Source of the DNA: Prolixibacteraceae bacterium | Lineage (GTDB): Bacteria; Bacteroidota; Bacteroidia; Bacteroidales; Prolixibacteraceae | Direction of reading: 5' to 3' | DNA: 54,397 nt | Assembly (NCBI GenBank): GCA_025355875.1 | Contig: JANXYV010000123.1 | Span: 1-54,397 of the forward strand | Notes under the pieces: model-generated | Seen by the model: the letters and a program-made list of their open reading frames with translations, nothing else | Told to the model about the DNA's origin: nothing | Databases searched by the model: none | Shown here: piece after piece, positions 53,361-54,397 of the stretch | How the letters are laid out: each line of letters begins with the position of its first letter | Position numbering within the stretch: position 1 is the stretch's first letter | Position numbers and translations under genes: made by a program

Positions 53361-53401
53361 CATTTTAAAAATACAGTTGTTAACCTTAGTATTTACGCAA
53401 C

Positions 53402-54148
53402 ATGTTAAATGCATTTTTATGGGGTTTTCTCGCCACCTTTTCTCTGGCATTGGGTGGCCTAATCGGAATTCTGTTTAAAATAGGCAAGCATCAGCTTGGA
53501 TTGATTATGGCATTTGGTGCCGGTGTTTTGCTTTCGGCTGTTGCCTACGAACTCGTCTTCAAGTCGGTAAAAGGTTCAACAGGCAGTGGCGCTTCCTTAT
53601 TCGGGCTTCTCACCGGAGCTATATTTTTTTTTCTGATCGATTTGCTCATCAGCAGGATGGGGGCAGAAGGACGTAAAGATATTAGCGGAGTGCATGATTC
53701 AAACATTGCGGTCCCGATTGTATTGGCCACCATCCTTGATGGTATTCCTGAAACCTTATGTATTGGAATGAGTTTGTTAGGCGGGGGTGAAGTTGGCATT
53801 GGAATGTTGGTTGCCGTCTTCATTTCCAATCTTCCGGAAGCAATCGCGGGAACTTCGGGAATGATTGCCGGAAAGTGGCCCAACCGAAAAATACTGCTTC
53901 TTTGGATGCTTATTGCTGTGGTTTGCGCTTTTGCTTCATTGGCTGGATTTTCACTACTTGGAAATGCAAGTCCTGAAACAGTTTCATTCATCCAAACCTT
54001 TGCTGCCGGGGCAATTCTGGTGATGCTTTGCAATACAATGATTCCGGAAGCTTTTGAACATGGAGGAAAACTTGCTGGTATCTTTACCGTTTTAGGTTTT
54101 GCGGTTGCCGTTTCTATTGCAGTCTTTGAAGCCATGGCCCATATATAA
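53402..54148 (+). CDS. ZIP-family metal transporter
   Basis: 248 residues, about eight helices. Metal-site motifs in TM4 and TM5: TILDGIPETLCIG (DGIPE 113-117) and SNLPEAIAGT (NLPEA 143-147), as in ZIP proteins that read HNIPEG in other members. A possible external metal site is EAFEHGG near the C-terminus. It would import a divalent metal such as zinc. It lies 41 bases after the exporter operon and may be a separate transcription unit. Confidence 0.83.
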   Translation: MLNAFLWGFLATFSLALGGLIGILFKIGKHQLGLIMAFGAGVLLSAVAYELVFKSVKGSTGSGASLFGLLTGAIFFFLIDLLISRMGAEGRKDISGVHDSNIAVPIVLATILDGIPETLCIGMSLLGGGEVGIGMLVAVFISNLPEAIAGTSGMIAGKWPNRKILLLWMLIAVVCAFASLAGFSLLGNASPETVSFIQTFAAGAILVMLCNTMIPEAFEHGGKLAGIFTVLGFAVAVSIAVFEAMAHI

Positions 54149-54268
54149 AGGGCGAGGGGTTCAGGCTTTTTCAATAGTAATGATTATTCCAGAAATTGAT
54201 CTACCAACTATTTTTGACCACATTGCCTAAATTTGTTTTACCTGTCTGAAATAGAAAAATGCGGCGTA

Positions 54269-54326
54269 GTGGACAAAAAGAATGGTATTTTAAGGCTGTT
54301 TTGTTCATGTGGACAAAAAGAATGGT
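54269..54326 (+). repeat. Two 18-base direct repeats, probable IS21-type end
   Basis: gtggacaaaaagaatggt at 54269-54286 and again, identical, at 54309-54326, 40 bases apart. Several direct copies of a ~20-base transposase-binding site near each end is the hallmark of IS21-family elements. A transposase gene would begin just beyond the window edge. Family is inferred from the repeats only. Confidence 0.45.
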
Positions 54327-54366
54327 GTTTATTTTAATCATTTTATCGAGTTTCTAAATTACAACT

Positions 54367-54374
54367 TAACTTTG
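54367..54374 (+). promoter_or_regulatory. TAnnTTTG promoter element
   Basis: TAACTTTG, an exact match to the Bacteroidota -7 consensus, 40 bases after the second direct repeat and pointing out of the window. It may drive the gene of the putative insertion sequence. No clear -33 TTTG is present at 19-21 bases upstream. Confidence 0.35.
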
Positions 54375-54397
54375 CAATATCAAGTAAAACGGAAGTA

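Larger units (their letters stand above)
54149..54397. other. Gene-free right end with the probable end of an insertion sequence
   Basis: No open frame of note. The first 120 bases show nothing that I recognise. The last 130 hold two direct repeats and a promoter-like element, listed separately, which look like the start of a mobile element continuing outside the window. Confidence 0.5.

Noticed and set aside
53545-54174. 209-codon open frame on the minus strand over the ZIP gene
   Set aside because: The plus strand encodes clear ZIP motifs and helices; the minus frame is Pro/Ser/Lys-rich antisense of membrane helices.

Overview
The window looks like a chromosomal stretch of an anaerobic or facultative member of the Bacteroidota, probably order Bacteroidales/Marinilabiliales. 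The reasons are the type IX secretion (T9SS) C-terminal sorting domains, a TonB receptor/DUF4249 pair, many secreted glycoside hydrolases, TAnnTTTG-type promoter elements, weak Shine-Dalgarno signals and a DcuA-type fumarate/succinate economy. No rRNA, tRNA or CRISPR was seen.

Layout. (1) 1-645: the start of an IS1634-like transposase runs off the left edge, followed by gene-free DNA with REP-like palindromes. (2) 646-22928: a glycan-degradation island. On the minus strand, in transcription order, lie two GH29 fucosidases, a GH95-type enzyme, a collapsed uroD/rhaT remnant, a GH63-like enzyme, a GH29 3' remnant, a GH92-type enzyme, a URO-D/MtaA-like protein, a RhaT sugar symporter and a T9SS beta-helix protein. 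A divergent AraC-type regulator and a GH2 beta-galactosidase-like enzyme lie on the plus strand. No SusC/SusD pair is present. (3) 23194-27833: trpS with a terminator, then a TonB receptor and a DUF4249 lipoprotein. (4) 27836-35668: an RND multidrug efflux operon (MFP-RND-OMF), followed by two paralogous outer-membrane barrels with a lipoprotein between them. (5) 35816-46748: C4-dicarboxylate metabolism. One group is dcuA, aspA, ansB and a porin; the other is glgP, a DASS transporter and malic enzyme. (6) 46826-48457: a barrel protein, a DUF4136-type lipoprotein and an orphan receiver domain. (7) 48685-54148: an AI-2E/PerM-type permease, an HlyD/DUF2955/OMF tripartite exporter and a ZIP metal transporter. 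(8) 54149-54397: direct repeats and a promoter-like element that look like the end of an IS21-type element.

How the genes work together. The island appears built to strip fucose, galactose and mannose from a fucosylated glycan. Two T9SS-exported enzymes each carry an F-type lectin (fucose-binding) module. Its history can be read from the sequence. A unit of GH29, T9SS hydrolase, uroD and rhaT was duplicated in tandem, and the copies then decayed reciprocally: one kept GH29 and lost uroD/rhaT, the other kept uroD/rhaT and lost all but the 3' end of GH29. A 954-bp block still matches between the copies, and the lost uroD-rhaT pair survives as a 53-codon in-frame fusion. The second system of interest is the asparagine operon. 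Both the asparaginase and the aspartase carry signal peptides, so asparagine would be converted to fumarate in the periplasm and handed to DcuA.
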